A stretch of 64,000 bases of DNA from assembly GCA_026120035.1 (NCBI GenBank), contig JALRME010000016.1, forward strand, positions 620,001-684,000, written 5' to 3'. Position 1 is the stretch's first letter. The number at the start of each line of letters is the position of its first letter. The translations under genes and the position numbers were made by a program. The notes below the pieces were generated by a model that did no database searches, was not told the origin of the DNA, and saw only the letters and a list, made by a program, of their open reading frames with translations. Source of the DNA: Coleophoma eucalyptorum. Taxonomy: Eukaryota > Ascomycota > Leotiomycetes > Helotiales > Dermateaceae. Positions 46,688 through 57,597 of the stretch are shown piece by piece.

Positions 46688-47333
46688 ATGAAGAAGCAAG
46701 AAAACAATGGAAATTTTTATTCACAGCATTGAAGAAAAATATTTCTCTTCTTGTTCAAGGTGTGAATTTGGTATTGCCGGGATGGATTCTGCTTGGGGGC
46801 GCATCAGCAAAACTACACAATCATATCCGATTCTTTATGATTGGCTCTCATGGCTATGGGAGTTTAAATGAATGATAAAGGCTTCTACATACCAGGTCGT
46901 ACCTCTTTGGTGGCTGCAATTGTGCAAATTAATGAGATTCCCTTGGTGAAGAGTTTTTTTTGCTTTATGTCAGTTGATTATCATTAATTTCCTATTGAAG
47001 GAGCTGCTGCTATGCTGTCAGTGCCTGTATCTTTTACAAGCATAGATGCCCTCCAACGAAAGCACCTTAAAAATAAAAGAAAATACTCCCTCCATGAACC
47101 AGATGCAGATGGTAGAATGCAAAACGCCAGAGATATGTCTATAAGTACAGGGGAATTGAAGTTCATAGAAGAAGCAAGCCGCCTTCCTAAACCCCACCGA
47201 CCCAGAGAACACCACCCAAAGACACCAAGAGCCTCTCATGGTTTTATAGAAATAAGAATAAAAACAAGAGACAGCCTGAGAAAAGGAACGCCAGGTTTCG
47301 CTATGCTACCTTTATGCATGAACACCATCTCTT
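46688..47333. other. convergent 3' region of RPL28 and CDC7
   Basis: About 0.65 kb. The open frame at 47012-47389 overlaps the end of CDC7 on the other strand and has no recognisable product. Confidence 0.55.
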
Positions 47334-48805
47334 CTACAACATATGCATCTCGTCCATCTCCTCTTCCTCCAAGCCTTCCTCTTCAGTAATCTTCAAGAAG
47401 GGATGTTCCAGTGCTTCCTTAGCACTAATGCGTTTATGCGGGTCCAGCTCAAAACAGCGTTCCAAAAACCTCACCGCGAGCTTTTCCTCGCTCGTGAGCG
47501 GGATCTCGCCATCGCCGCCATCATTGCGGCACGTGGACCAGAGGATGATCTTTTCGAGCGTGAAGCCAGCCTGCCCTATGGTTGGGATGGAGGTCTCGAA
47601 GACAGTGCCGTGTAGAAGTGCGCACTGCTTCATACGCTTTTGTCCGAAAATGGTCGCGATCTCGATCATGGCCTCGATGTCATCGGTTGAGTTGAAGAAT
47701 GGGAAACGCTTGGAGAGGATTGTGAGAAGAATTACGCCTGCAGACCAGATGTCGATCTTGGTGGTTTGATCTGTGCATTTGAACAGGACTTCTGGCGCCC
47801 GAAAGCCTCTGGTGCCTGCCCGATTTGCGCGCCGGGACGGCCGTGAGTCGTTCTTAGGATATCCTGATGCCGGCCCAACCTGGGCTGCAACACTTGCATG
47901 CACGCGTCTTCGTCGCTCTGCGGATTCTAACATGCATATGCACGGCTTGCAATCCGTGCCTTCTCGTTCAGCAAGTCCAAAATCAACAAGTACACCTCTC
48001 TTCCTGTCTGGTTCGTACAGAAAATTCGTCGGCTTGATATCTCGGTGTAGAATACCTTGATCATGGACCGCATCCAACGCTGTAAAGAGTGATCGGAAGT
48101 AGATCTGCATGTCGGGGACGGTCATCTTGCGGAAGTATTCTCGAAAATCGGTATGCCGAAAGTAGGGTAATACGGCTACTACTTGATCTGTATGTCGAAA
48201 GGCTGTAATCAGTGGACATACTGAACTACAGCCACGCAGGTCGTTGAGAAGTTCAATCTCGTTCAGTATGCGCGCTGGACTACTTGTGACATAAATCTTC
48301 TTGATTGCAACATATTTTGGCCGTCGTTTTTGTTGTGTATATTCGGGCAGTCCAAAGTGACCTAACTTTTGTCTCTTCACCGGCGGTGAGATATAATGCG
48401 ACGGGTTCTCCTTCTCTTCAATGTCCCAATCATTGTCATATTCCTCGTAAAGTAGATCCTCGGCTTTGTATACAGTAGAAAACGTTCCTGTGCAAGATAT
48501 TAGACCGGGCGCATCATAACAATAGAAATCCTCATACCCTCTCCAATACGATTAATAAGTCGAAACCGATTTTTTATACCCTTGAACGTCTCTTGAAATT
48601 TGTCCATATCCTCTTGCACGACCGGATCGACTGCGATGTCGCTCTCGTCTGAGTCTGAGTAGCCATCGTCTTGCATATCTTCTTCGTCGATTGCTTGGCT
48701 CTCCTCCATCATCCTCTCGTCCTCTTCGTCCATAGATTCGCTACCTTGTTCATCGTGGTGGATCTCGAAAGGTTGTCTTCCGTTGCGCGCTCGAATTGTT
48801 GCCAT
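47334..48805 (-). CDS. CDC7: cell-cycle protein kinase CDC7 (DDK catalytic subunit)
   Basis: Two exons, 48538-48805 and 47334-48487, with a 50-nt intron, 473 residues. With Dbf4, Cdc7 phosphorylates the MCM helicase to fire replication origins. The N-terminus is very acidic (SMDEEDERMMEES, DEEDMQDDGYSDSDESD). Kinase motifs are intact: glycine loop IGEGTFSTVYKAE (split by the intron), VAIKK (Lys near 152), HRDIKPTNFL (Asp near 239), DFGLAE, and GTRGFRAPEVL. Typical Cdc7 inserts are present between the DFG and GTRGFRAPEV segments, with CKPCICM cysteines, and the ERCFELDPHKRISAKEALEHP subdomain XI. The ATG at 48805 is the first Met; the frame is open to 48826. Confidence 0.93.
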
Positions 48806-49170
48806 TAGGGGAAATATTGATCCCAAAATTCAAATTGCGATCGCGAAATCGCAACTGCGCAACAAAAAACAAGGACTTCTGAAGCGCGTGGACTTGATGT
48901 GGATATTGGGGTGTATATACAACCACCAAGTACCTTGCAGCGTACAGTATTTTGAGAGGCTGGTGGGGTCCTTGAAATCGTTGCCGGTTGGAGACGCGGT
49001 TTGTTGTTCCTCCAGTCGCGTCGGCCAATCACAACTCTAATTTCCACTACAATTATCAGGCACAGGCCTAAAAGAAAACAACAATTCTTAGCACAGTGAA
49101 CAGCACGCCTCTTCGACAACTCTTTACACATGCATGTTGCAGCGACGACGACGACGACACCACCGCCGCC
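48806..49170. promoter_or_regulatory. shared CDC7 / condensin promoter with ACGCG cores
   Basis: 365 bp between the two start codons. Contains CGCGT at 48885-48889 and 49017-49021 and ACGCG at 48994-48998 (cores of the MluI cell-cycle box bound by MBF), and a CCAAT at 49025-49029. Function is inferred from motif similarity only. Confidence 0.35.
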
Positions 49171-52100
49171 ATGGACAACATCGATTTCGACATAAATGAT
49201 GCGCTCAAGCATTATATGAGCGACCCCGCTACCATCTCGACCCCAGAAGCCGACTCAAATCTTGTCGACTGCGAAAACGATCCCGAATCACTAACAAATT
49301 CTCTGATCAACACGGTTTTGAACCCAATCGTTGATTCGGTTGCAGAAAATCCAGATGCGATCACCAGGAGTTCATCATTCGATTCTCTTCAGTTTCTTTT
49401 AAAGTGTGTTCCAACGTCTCTTACATCCCACCAGAAATCCCCAAACCAACCAGTTGCTGAACTATTCAAACTCTCTAGAAATACCGCAGTCCTTCCCACG
49501 CATGCCCTGAGTAAGGTCTTTGATCTTATAATATCAGGCCTTGCTACCGAGGCGGACATCATTCATAATGATCTCGAATCAGACGAGCAAGAGCTGATCG
49601 CCCATCACAAACAACTTTTGGAAGTGTACGGATTTCTGCTACAATGGACCATCGCAGCGGTTGAGACCAAAGCTGCCGAGAAACCGACCACGGCGCCAGT
49701 AGCTCGTGGAAGGGGAAAGGCTGCAAAGTCCAAGGCTTCTGCGAAGGACGGCGCGTGGGACTCGACTGCTCAGCTACAAACAGCCCTCGATGTGATGTGC
49801 AAAGTTCTGAAATTGAAACTTTCTAAGATATTCTTGACAACTTCTGAGAGAGATACTTTTATTGGTCTTCTGACTAGACCAGTATACATGGTATTGGAAA
49901 GCGAGCAGAGAGTCAAGAACACTGCCATTAGAATGCATGGTTTCAAGGTGCTCTGTATAGCTGTCAAGCACCACGGTCATGGTTATGGTGAGTATATGCG
50001 TTAGAAATATAGTTATAGTGCTAACTTTTGACTTACAGCCGCACAAATCTCAATCGTGCAAAACCTAACATACTTCGAGCATTTAGCAGAGCCTATGGCT
50101 GAATTTTTGCACATTCTTTCGGAGCAATATGATTACCCGCAACTCGCAGACGAGGTTCTTCGAGAACTAAGTAACAAAGAATTTAACAGCAATGATACAC
50201 GTGGACCTAAGTCTGTTTCCGCATTCATTGTCAAGATCTCCGAACTTGCTCCCAGGCTTGTCATGAAACAAATGACATTGCTGGCAAAGCAATTAGACAG
50301 CGAGGTGAGTAGAACTCGATTAAAAAGGTTAGACCTTTCCTAACTAGTACAGTCTTATGCTTTACGTTGTGCACTTATTGAGGTCTGTGGCAACCTAGTT
50401 GGAGACCTTAGCAAGCAGGAGGAGCGTGGTGACAACCACAAATCTCAGCTAAACGCATTTTTCGATGTTCTAGAAGAGCGATTCTTAGACGTCAACCCAT
50501 ATTGTAGATGTCGAACTATTCAAGTCTACATCAAGATCTGTGATCTTGACCAGAAGTTCCCAAAGAGGAGACAAAAGGCTGCGGAACTTGCCGCACGAAG
50601 TCTAGAGGACAAGAGTAGCAACGTCCGCCGAAATGCCATCAAACTTTTAGGAGCACTTATAAAGACTCATCCATTCGGCATGATGCATGGCTCTCAGCTG
50701 AACTACAAGGAGTGGAATGCTCGACTTGATGCCGTGGATGCGGAGTTGAACGCACTCAAGCCCCCGGCTGGAACACCTGGTCTTGCCGAAGGCCCCAAGG
50801 TTGATGCTGCGCTCCTCGATGATGCCACTGTATTGGAACCAGGATCTCCAGAGAAGCCATTGACTGAGGAGCAGAAAATTGCAATCATCAAGAAGGCGCA
50901 AGAGGACGCTGCAACATCTGAGGCTATCAGCAAGCTGAGCTTGACGAGACGTTATTATGTTGAGGCATTGAAGTTCATCGAGGTCTTGCATGGCGCGACT
51001 ACAACTATTTGCCAGCTACTTGGTTCGAAGAACAAGAGTGAGGTCATTGAGGCCATGGAGTATTTCGAAATCGGTGACGCCTACAACATCGAGCAGAATA
51101 AGCTAGGTATCCGCAGAATGCTAAGACTCATCTGGACCAAAGGCAACAGCGATGAGGGTAAAGGTGTCCAGACTCATCTTATCGAGTGCTACAAGCGACT
51201 GTTCTTTGAAGCACCTGATTCTTACTCTGGCAATGATGCAGCCAACTACATTGCTCGAAACATGATCAGTTTGACATTCGGTGCAACACCAGCTGAGCTT
51301 ACATCTTTGGAGCAGCTCCTGAGCACCATGATGAACGCTGGACATGTCTCAGACCTTGTTGTCACCAAGCTTTGGCAAGTGTACGGTGTGCAAAAGAGAG
51401 AGATATCCAAGACTCAGCGACGTGGATCCATCATTGTCCTCGGTATGCTTGCTACTGCCAAGCCGGAGATCGTTGTTGGAGAAATGGAGACCATGCTGCG
51501 TATTGGACTTGGGTCTCTTGGTCGGTCAGATCTGGCACTTGCCAAGTACACTTGCATAGCACTTCGTCGAATAAACCCTACTGGAAGGCAAGCAAAGGAC
51601 ACGGCAGCTTCCAAGCTTCCCAATGATCATGCCGTTCTCGGAAGGCTTGCTGCTATGATTGAGATCGAGTCTGATAGCAAGGAATGGTATGGAGTGGCTG
51701 AACAAGCAATCAGTGCCATTTACACTCTTTCAAAACATCCAGACACGCTATGCTCAGAGGTTCTCCGAAGAAAGACAAAACACGTCTTCTCACAACGAAC
51801 TGCGAAGGTGGAAGAGGAGCCGCAAGCAGATATGATGGACATTGATGAGCCAGAGCAAACGGAAGGCAGTGAGGAAGAAGTGGGATCCCCACTTACGCCT
51901 CCGCCTGACACTGTTGCAAAGCCAGAGTCTAAGCAGAAGGGATCTGTTGCACTATCTCAACTGCTGTTTATTGTTGGCCATGTCGCGATCAAGCAGATCG
52001 TTCATCTTGAACTCTGTGAATTAGACTTCAAGCGTCGCAAGGCTGACGGCGAGAAGAACAAGCCAGCCGCCGAAAAGCCTGAGGACAAGGCCGCAAAGGA

Positions 52101-52994
52101 AGCTGCGGACGATCTTGACATGATTGGCGGTACAACGGAGGATGATTTCACAGAAGCCATGAATCATATCCGTGAACGTGAGCTTCTGTACGGCGAGCAT
52201 TCCCTGCTCTCAAGCTTCGGCCCTCTCGTTTCGGAGATTTGCTCAAACAACACGACCTACAAGGACCGTAACCTTCAAGCTGCTGCAACCTTGTGCTTGG
52301 CAAAGTTGATGTGCGTCAGCTCCGAATATTGCGAAGCTAATCTTCCACTTCTCATCACTATCCTGGAACGCTCCAAGGACCCAATCACCCGCTCGAACGT
52401 CGTCATTGCTCTTGGAGATATGGCTGTATGCTTCAACCATCTTATTGATGAAAACACCGACTTCCTGTACAGACGTCTGAATGACAAAGATGCAAGTGTC
52501 AAGCGTACGTGCTTGATGACGCTCACCTTCCTTATCCTTGCCGGCCAAGTCAAGGTGAAGGGTCAATTAGGAGAGATGGCCAAGTGCTTAGAGGATGATG
52601 ACAAGAAGATCGCAGATCTCAGCCGCATGTTCTTCACGGAGTTGAGCACCAAGGACAACGCAGTATACAATCACTTCGTAGATATGTTCAGTCTTTTGTC
52701 TGCTGAGAAGGATTTGGAAGAAGATTCACTGAAGAGAATCATCAAATTCCTGGCTGGATTTATTGAAAAGGTAAATCGACCCTTACTTTCCATATATACG
52801 CGCACATACTAACACTCACTCAGGACAAGCACGCAAAACAACTTGCCGATAAGCTCGCTGCCAGACTAGCCAGATGCGAGAGCGAGCGACAATGGAACGA
52901 TGTCGCATATGCCCTGAGTCTCTTGCAGCACAAGAATGAAGAGATCACGAAATTGGTCTCGGGTGGATTCAGAGTTGTTCAAGCATCTGCTTGA
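49171..52994 (+). CDS. YCS4: condensin complex subunit 1 (CND1/YCS4, CAP-D2)
   Basis: Four exons, 49171-49987, 50039-50304, 50353-52770 and 52824-52994, introns of 48-53 nt, 1223 residues (yeast Ycs4 1176). A HEAT-repeat subunit of condensin that compacts mitotic chromosomes. Visible: conserved N-terminal region (FDINDALKHYMSDP), the mid-region CGNLVGDLSKQEE, FLDVNPYCRCRTIQVYIKIC, SSNVRRNAIKLLGALIKTHPF, and the strongly conserved C-terminal HEAT block (SNVVIALGDMAVCFNHLIDE, RRLNDKDASVKRTCLMTLTF, LILAGQVKVKGQLGEMAKCL, LSRMFFTELSTKDNAVYNHF). An acidic/Pro linker lies near residue 750. The frame is open upstream to 49096 but the first ATG is 49171. All exon joins keep phase. Confidence 0.95.
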
Positions 52995-54021
52995 TTGTTG
53001 GTGTCAGAACAAGGTGTAATGATGTCATGACTTGGGTTTTGTAAATATGTGACGATTGGTTGGGGCTGTGGTAATGGTGTTGGCGTTCAGTGAGGACATG
53101 GGCGGAGGCTCTTCGTCGGTTAATCGATGTTTGATGAATGTACAAGTTTTTTGAATATTAAGCGAGCTGCTGTGCATGTGGTAAGGTAGCTAAGACGACT
53201 TTTGCTCAACTCCCTCTAAACATCTTTGACTGCAATAAATTCTTACAAGTCAATTATTAATCTTGCTAGACATCGGAGACAAGTTGAAGGGATCTCTTGA
53301 ACACATAACCCTCTTGGCCTTCACCATTAGATATTAATACTCCACCCCAACTGAACCCCCCCCCCTCTCCCTGGTTTCCCCGACTCTTCAACCCACCAAC
53401 TCACACAACCTGTTACAGCAAGGATATAAAGTTAGGCAAATCAAAACTGTACTACATATTCAAAACAAAATAATTAGGATCTTCCATTACTGTCTTCCAT
53501 TGTCAACGAAAAACAATAACAATATCGAGAAGGCCAAAGTACCTCCTAATTTTTGAAAGATTCACTTTAGCGTCAGTTTTGCGAATATTTTATTTTTGTA
53601 TAAAGCAAACCCTCGAGATTGAACAGAGATACCGTAATTCATGAGAATATGCTTTTTTTTTCTTTTTCCTTTTCCTCTGTACTGCAGACGATAGCAATTC
53701 TGCTAGTGATTATTAGGGTGGAAATGAATCTTCTTATATTTTAACTTCTGTAGAATCGCTAGAGAACATATTCATGGGATCTGAAAAGGGGACCACTTAC
53801 TTTGTTGTATTACTCAAATATAGTAATATGATCCCCACAGTCAAGGCGGATAGAGTTTATGGTCTTAGCCCAAAGCTGTGAAGAAATCTAGGTATACCTT
53901 GTCGTGCTTTGGTACAGACCACAACCTATCACGACAGAGAAAAGAAAATTCAGGGAAATAAGATACTTGATAAATCATATAGGGCCAAAGGTAACAAGTA
54001 TTATCATCATTCGAAATGAAA
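52995..54021. other. 1-kb convergent spacer, no gene recognised
   Basis: Between the ends of condensin subunit 1 (+) and HEM4 (-). AT-rich, with a C10 run near 53356-53365 and a T-rich run near 53652. No open frame of note on either strand. Confidence 0.6.
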
Positions 54022-55009
54022 TCATGATTTCTCTCTAGCCATAAACTCTCTTATACCCTCCTCTACGCCCTCAGGACTTGGCTTCCTCGCACAGACATGC
54101 GGCGTATACCCAAAAGTATTCTTAAGATAATCCCTGGTTGTAGGTCCAATCGTAGCAATATATGTATTCTCCATCCCTTTCTCCCCATTATACTTTCCTG
54201 AGGTTGGATCCAGCATCCCCAATGCCCTCAGCATAGCATCACAGCCAGTTGGAGAAAAAACAACGACCCAACGCACGGGATTGCCCCGCGTCTGAATTAA
54301 CCTCTGCTTAAAATCCTGCTCGAAGCTTGACATAACGCCCGTTCCGTATACAACGAGTTCGTCAACCTGGATGCGTGTGGATTCCGGCAAGGAGCGGTCC
54401 ATTAATGTCTTTGGGATGATATCGCGCCTCTGTTCTCCGACGAGGAAAAGCAGAGAGGGCTTTATGGCCCTGTCGGTATACCAGTTGCCGTAGTGCTCGA
54501 GCATGTAGTGAGCCAGCGCCTCGCCATTCCCTGCCTCCTCGCCAAAGATATTCAACGGCGGCGTCTGGGGGATCGATCGTAGGGCGCGGGAGGTTGCAGG
54601 CCCAACGGTATAGATCGGCACATCTTGAAGATGGGGCCATGAAGGGCCATTTCCTAGAGGCAATAACTTAGTACGGACCCCCTCTGTTATGGTGGTTCAA
54701 GTATCCAAACAAACCTTTCCCCTCTTGCACCAATTGTGCAAAGGCTTCTACGGCGCGCTGAGAAGTAAAGATCAAACCTCCATAGCGCGAGTTTTCATCC
54801 TTGCGAAAGATTTGATCTCGCAACCCATCACGAACCACATTCAGTCCCTCTTCCAGGAACTGATGTTCAAGCACGGGGACGAACACCGGATCGTATGTGC
54901 CATCGGCAGAAAAGCGCTCGAGGTAGCCGTCATTGGGGGTGGATTTTGTCTTAAGCAGTAGGATCGGGATATTGTTGCCCCCGGCGGCTTTGATAGTGTC
55001 TTCTGTCAT
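54022..55009 (-). CDS. HEM4: uroporphyrinogen-III synthase
   Basis: Two exons, 54715-55009 and 54022-54653, with a 61-nt intron (donor GTTTGT, branch TACTAAG, acceptor CTCTAG), 308 residues. The enzyme cyclises hydroxymethylbilane with inversion of ring D, the fourth common step of heme and siroheme synthesis. Visible: PILLLKTKSTPNDGYLERF, PVLEHQFLEEGL, the GGLIFTSQRAVEAFAQLV motif, VPIYTVGPATSRALRSI, LFLVGEQRRDIIPKTL, VDELVVYGTG, VVVFSPTGCDAML, and YIATIGPTTRDYL. The acceptor was chosen because the upstream AAG and CAG choices break the frame or leave an intron of only 31 nt. The frame is open to 55078 without ATG, so Met at 55009 is the start. Confidence 0.9.
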
Positions 55010-55297
55010 CGTGGTAACATGATTGAGAGGAAGTGGAAATTGGGAATCGGTAGAAAGCTGGATTGGAGCTTCCTTCAATGTGGGGTTCCGCGATCCAGCG
55101 CCCGAGGAAAAAGCTTAATGACGAGCACGAGTAGAGAGGAGCGGCAAGGGTGCCTCGGAGCGGGGGAATGATCTACCGGCGCATTACAAAGCTCCAGAAC
55201 ATTTCGGCCTGGCTCCGCGTTCTCACTTTCTCCATTCCATTCTTCTCGAATCCAAGAGTAGGGATATTTTATTTTTCGGGTTTTTTAGGGAAGAAAG
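55010..55297. promoter_or_regulatory. shared HEM4 / ERV1 promoter region
   Basis: 288 bp between start codons of two divergently transcribed genes. No specific site is assigned. Confidence 0.4.
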
Positions 55298-55919
55298 ATG
55301 GCAGATGATACGCGGGAAGATGGGTCAGCTTCCAGTAGCACGACGGCTACGATTCCAGCAAAGACCAAACTCCCAAAAGGCATGATCATGGGAAAGGATG
55401 GCAAACCGTATGCTTCCCTCCCCAAACCCCAGGACAGAGATTGCACAAATATACATACTAATACACCCAATTAATAGTTGCCGGACCTGTAACTCCCTCT
55501 CAGATTTCACTTCTCAAAGCAAAATCCTAAAATCAACACCGGCAATAACTTCCACCACTGCCACTGCAGCTGTGCCAACAGACTGTCCAGCAGACGTCGA
55601 GGCGCTCGGTCGCTCCTCCTGGACGCTCCTCCATTCCATCTCGGCCACCTACCCGGTCGCTCCCACAGCACAAGAGCAAAGTGACGTTAAGAGCTTCTTG
55701 GGCTTGTTTGGGAAACTATACCCTTGTTGGGTCTGCGCCGAAGATTTCCAAGAGTACATGGAGAGGGAAAAGATTAAGGCGAGCAGTCGAGATGAGTTTG
55801 GCCGCTGGTTGTGCGGTGCGCATAATGAGGTTAATAGGAAACTAGGAAAGAAGGAGTTTGATTGTAACTTGTGGGAGGAGAGGTGGCGAACGGGCTGGAA
55901 GGACGGAAGGTGTGGTTAA
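55298..55919 (+). CDS. ERV1: FAD-linked sulfhydryl oxidase ERV1
   Basis: Two exons, 55298-55407 and 55478-55919, with a 70-nt intron, 183 residues. Erv1 re-oxidises Mia40 in the mitochondrial intermembrane space, driving disulfide import, and passes electrons to cytochrome c. Visible: the N-terminal shuttle CRTC (38-41), the helical FAD domain with GRSSWTLLHSISATYP, the active-site pair YPCWVC (Cys120/Cys123), and the structural pair C149 and C166 (C-x16-C) around GAHNEVNRKLGKKEFDC. Length matches yeast Erv1 (189). Placing the shuttle CxxC ahead of the domain supports ERV1 rather than the ER enzyme ERV2, and there is no signal peptide. Intron 1 splits the codon just before the shuttle motif. 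Confidence 0.95.
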
Positions 55920-56395
55920 TTGAGTGTGAGCTGTATGTATGATATAGACGAGAGGCATTGTTTCTAGTTAGAATTGCATGGTGGTTTGGAGGCGTTATGG
56001 CTGGTAAGGGGCCGTTATATAAAAACTCAACTTAGAACTTCTGAGACTTGTAGGAGTAGAACTTGACCTGTATAACAGAGGTATACAGATACTCACCTCT
56101 TGAGAAAAAGGCTGATATGCAAACATATTCTTTGAAAGTCCAAGTCCAAGTCCATGCTAGGCCTTGCCAGACCCCTTATTGAGTAGTCATGACTTAGTGA
56201 TTCACGGCCATATAAGAATAGACCTCATGGAAGTTCTCACCAAACGCAATTCAATGCGGTAACATCCAACAGTTAACACAAGCACATGATAATCAATCAC
56301 CAACAACAGGACTACACTGTTAGAAATCCCATTGACATGACCCAGAATATGTACAATTCGCCGCTCCCCCCAATTTCATGGCTGCAATTCTTTCT
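55920..56395. other. convergent 3' region, no gene recognised
   Basis: About 0.48 kb between the ends of ERV1 (+) and NDUFA13 (-). Nothing recognised. Confidence 0.6.
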
Positions 56396-57207
56396 CTACT
56401 TCTTCTGCAGCTCTGGCGTAGCAGCAAACGTAGGTCGTACATATCTGTGTATAGTTCAGAATTTGTCAGCACTCCATCCATTTCTTTTTCTTCAATCGAA
56501 GTAGCAAGAAGCTAGTTGGATATCTCTGAAAACGACCACAAGAAAAGGTACAGGGACAGGAGGGAAAGCATACCTATCTGCGTTATAAGCACTTGTCTGA
56601 CTGCCCAAAAGCTCCTTCTCTCGTGCCAAATCGGCATAATGCCTTCTGACCAGATCACGGTCCTCCTCAGCAGTCAAAAGTGGAATGAGATGGATACGGG
56701 ACCACATCTTTTCGCGAGCATATTCACTGTACACAGTCAATTCAATCCTCAAACCCCAATTACCCATCTTCCTCCAATGACTCTGTCCTTCCTCCAACTT
56801 GGCGGCTTCAAAGAGAAACCAGTCCAGCCTCCCAAATGTCTTGGAGCTACTCCAAGCTATGGGTGAAGGCACGGATGAAAAGTAACATACTTAAGTTCCC
56901 TGTTTCCCTTGCCGACCTTATAGAACCCATAAGTCATAATACCAGCAACGCCAAGTAGAACAACCGATGGACGGAAACCTCGCGCAGGCAAATTTCTCTA
57001 TTGAACACAGCCGAGTCAGCGAATTGAGCCCTGATCTCCAATTGCCATTCGCGCCTTCCATGCTCTTTGTTGACTCTCGAGGGTTCTGGGGTTCGTTCGA
57101 GGTTGCATTCGAGAGCTAGTGGGTATCCTGGAACGTAGGCTTTAGGAGAGGCATACCTTGTATTGAACTGGCGCGTAGCCACCAGATGGTGGCAGATCTT
57201 GAGGCAT
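56396..57207 (-). CDS. mitochondrial complex I subunit NDUFA13 (GRIM-19, B16.6)
   Basis: Four exons, 57157-57207, 56891-56997, 56574-56726 and 56396-56444, introns of 159, 164 and 129 nt, 119 residues. It is a single-pass accessory subunit of the membrane arm of NADH:ubiquinone oxidoreductase. Visible: start MPQDLPPSGGYAPVQYK, RNLPARGFRPSVVLLGVAGI (membrane helix about 27-45), TYGFYKVGKGNRELN, EYAREKMWSRIHLIPLLTAE, EDRDLVRRHYADLAREKELL, and the end DRYVRPTFAATP. Exons 2-4 each end within a codon and join in phase. The exons are tiny and the introns long for this window, so the gene was assembled from family knowledge. Confidence 0.93.
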
Positions 57208-57597
57208 TGTGTATCTGGTGTGGTCGTGTGAATGCGCGAGGGGGATCTAGAGATTGTGAGCTTGAGGCTTCAATTGAGGTTTGGACCGGGAGAGCGATTG
57301 GAAGCGCTAGACCCAAATACGGGTGACCGCTTTTGCTAATCACGTGAAACAATCTCAAATGGCTGCGAATTAATTGGTTGGAAGAAGGCGCAGGTTGTAA
57401 GAGGAGATATAATAATGTCTTATTCCATTTCAATTCCCTTCCTTTTCTTTACAAACTCCACCCAGGCTAATCAAGAATATGCCGTCGCTGTTCCGTACCA
57501 GCAATACTCCTATCCTGCTATGCTAACCCGCCCGCTCAAAAACGCCAGTACCATATGCAAGAGACAAGACAATGGATGATTGGTGAAGTCAGAAGTC
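57208..57597. promoter_or_regulatory. spacer between NDUFA13 start and FCP1 end
   Basis: 390 bp, both flanking genes on the minus strand. Presumed NDUFA13 promoter plus FCP1 3' UTR; no motif assigned. Confidence 0.4.

Noticed and set aside
54684..54714. 31-nt intron in HEM4 ending at CATAACAG
   Set aside because: In phase, but too short for a spliceosomal intron. The 61-nt intron ending at CTCTAG has a proper TACTAAG branch and also keeps phase.
56492..56872. 126-codon minus-strand frame read as one exon
   Set aside because: Only its middle part is coding (NDUFA13 exon 3); both ends are intron sequence, and splicing restores the known protein ends.
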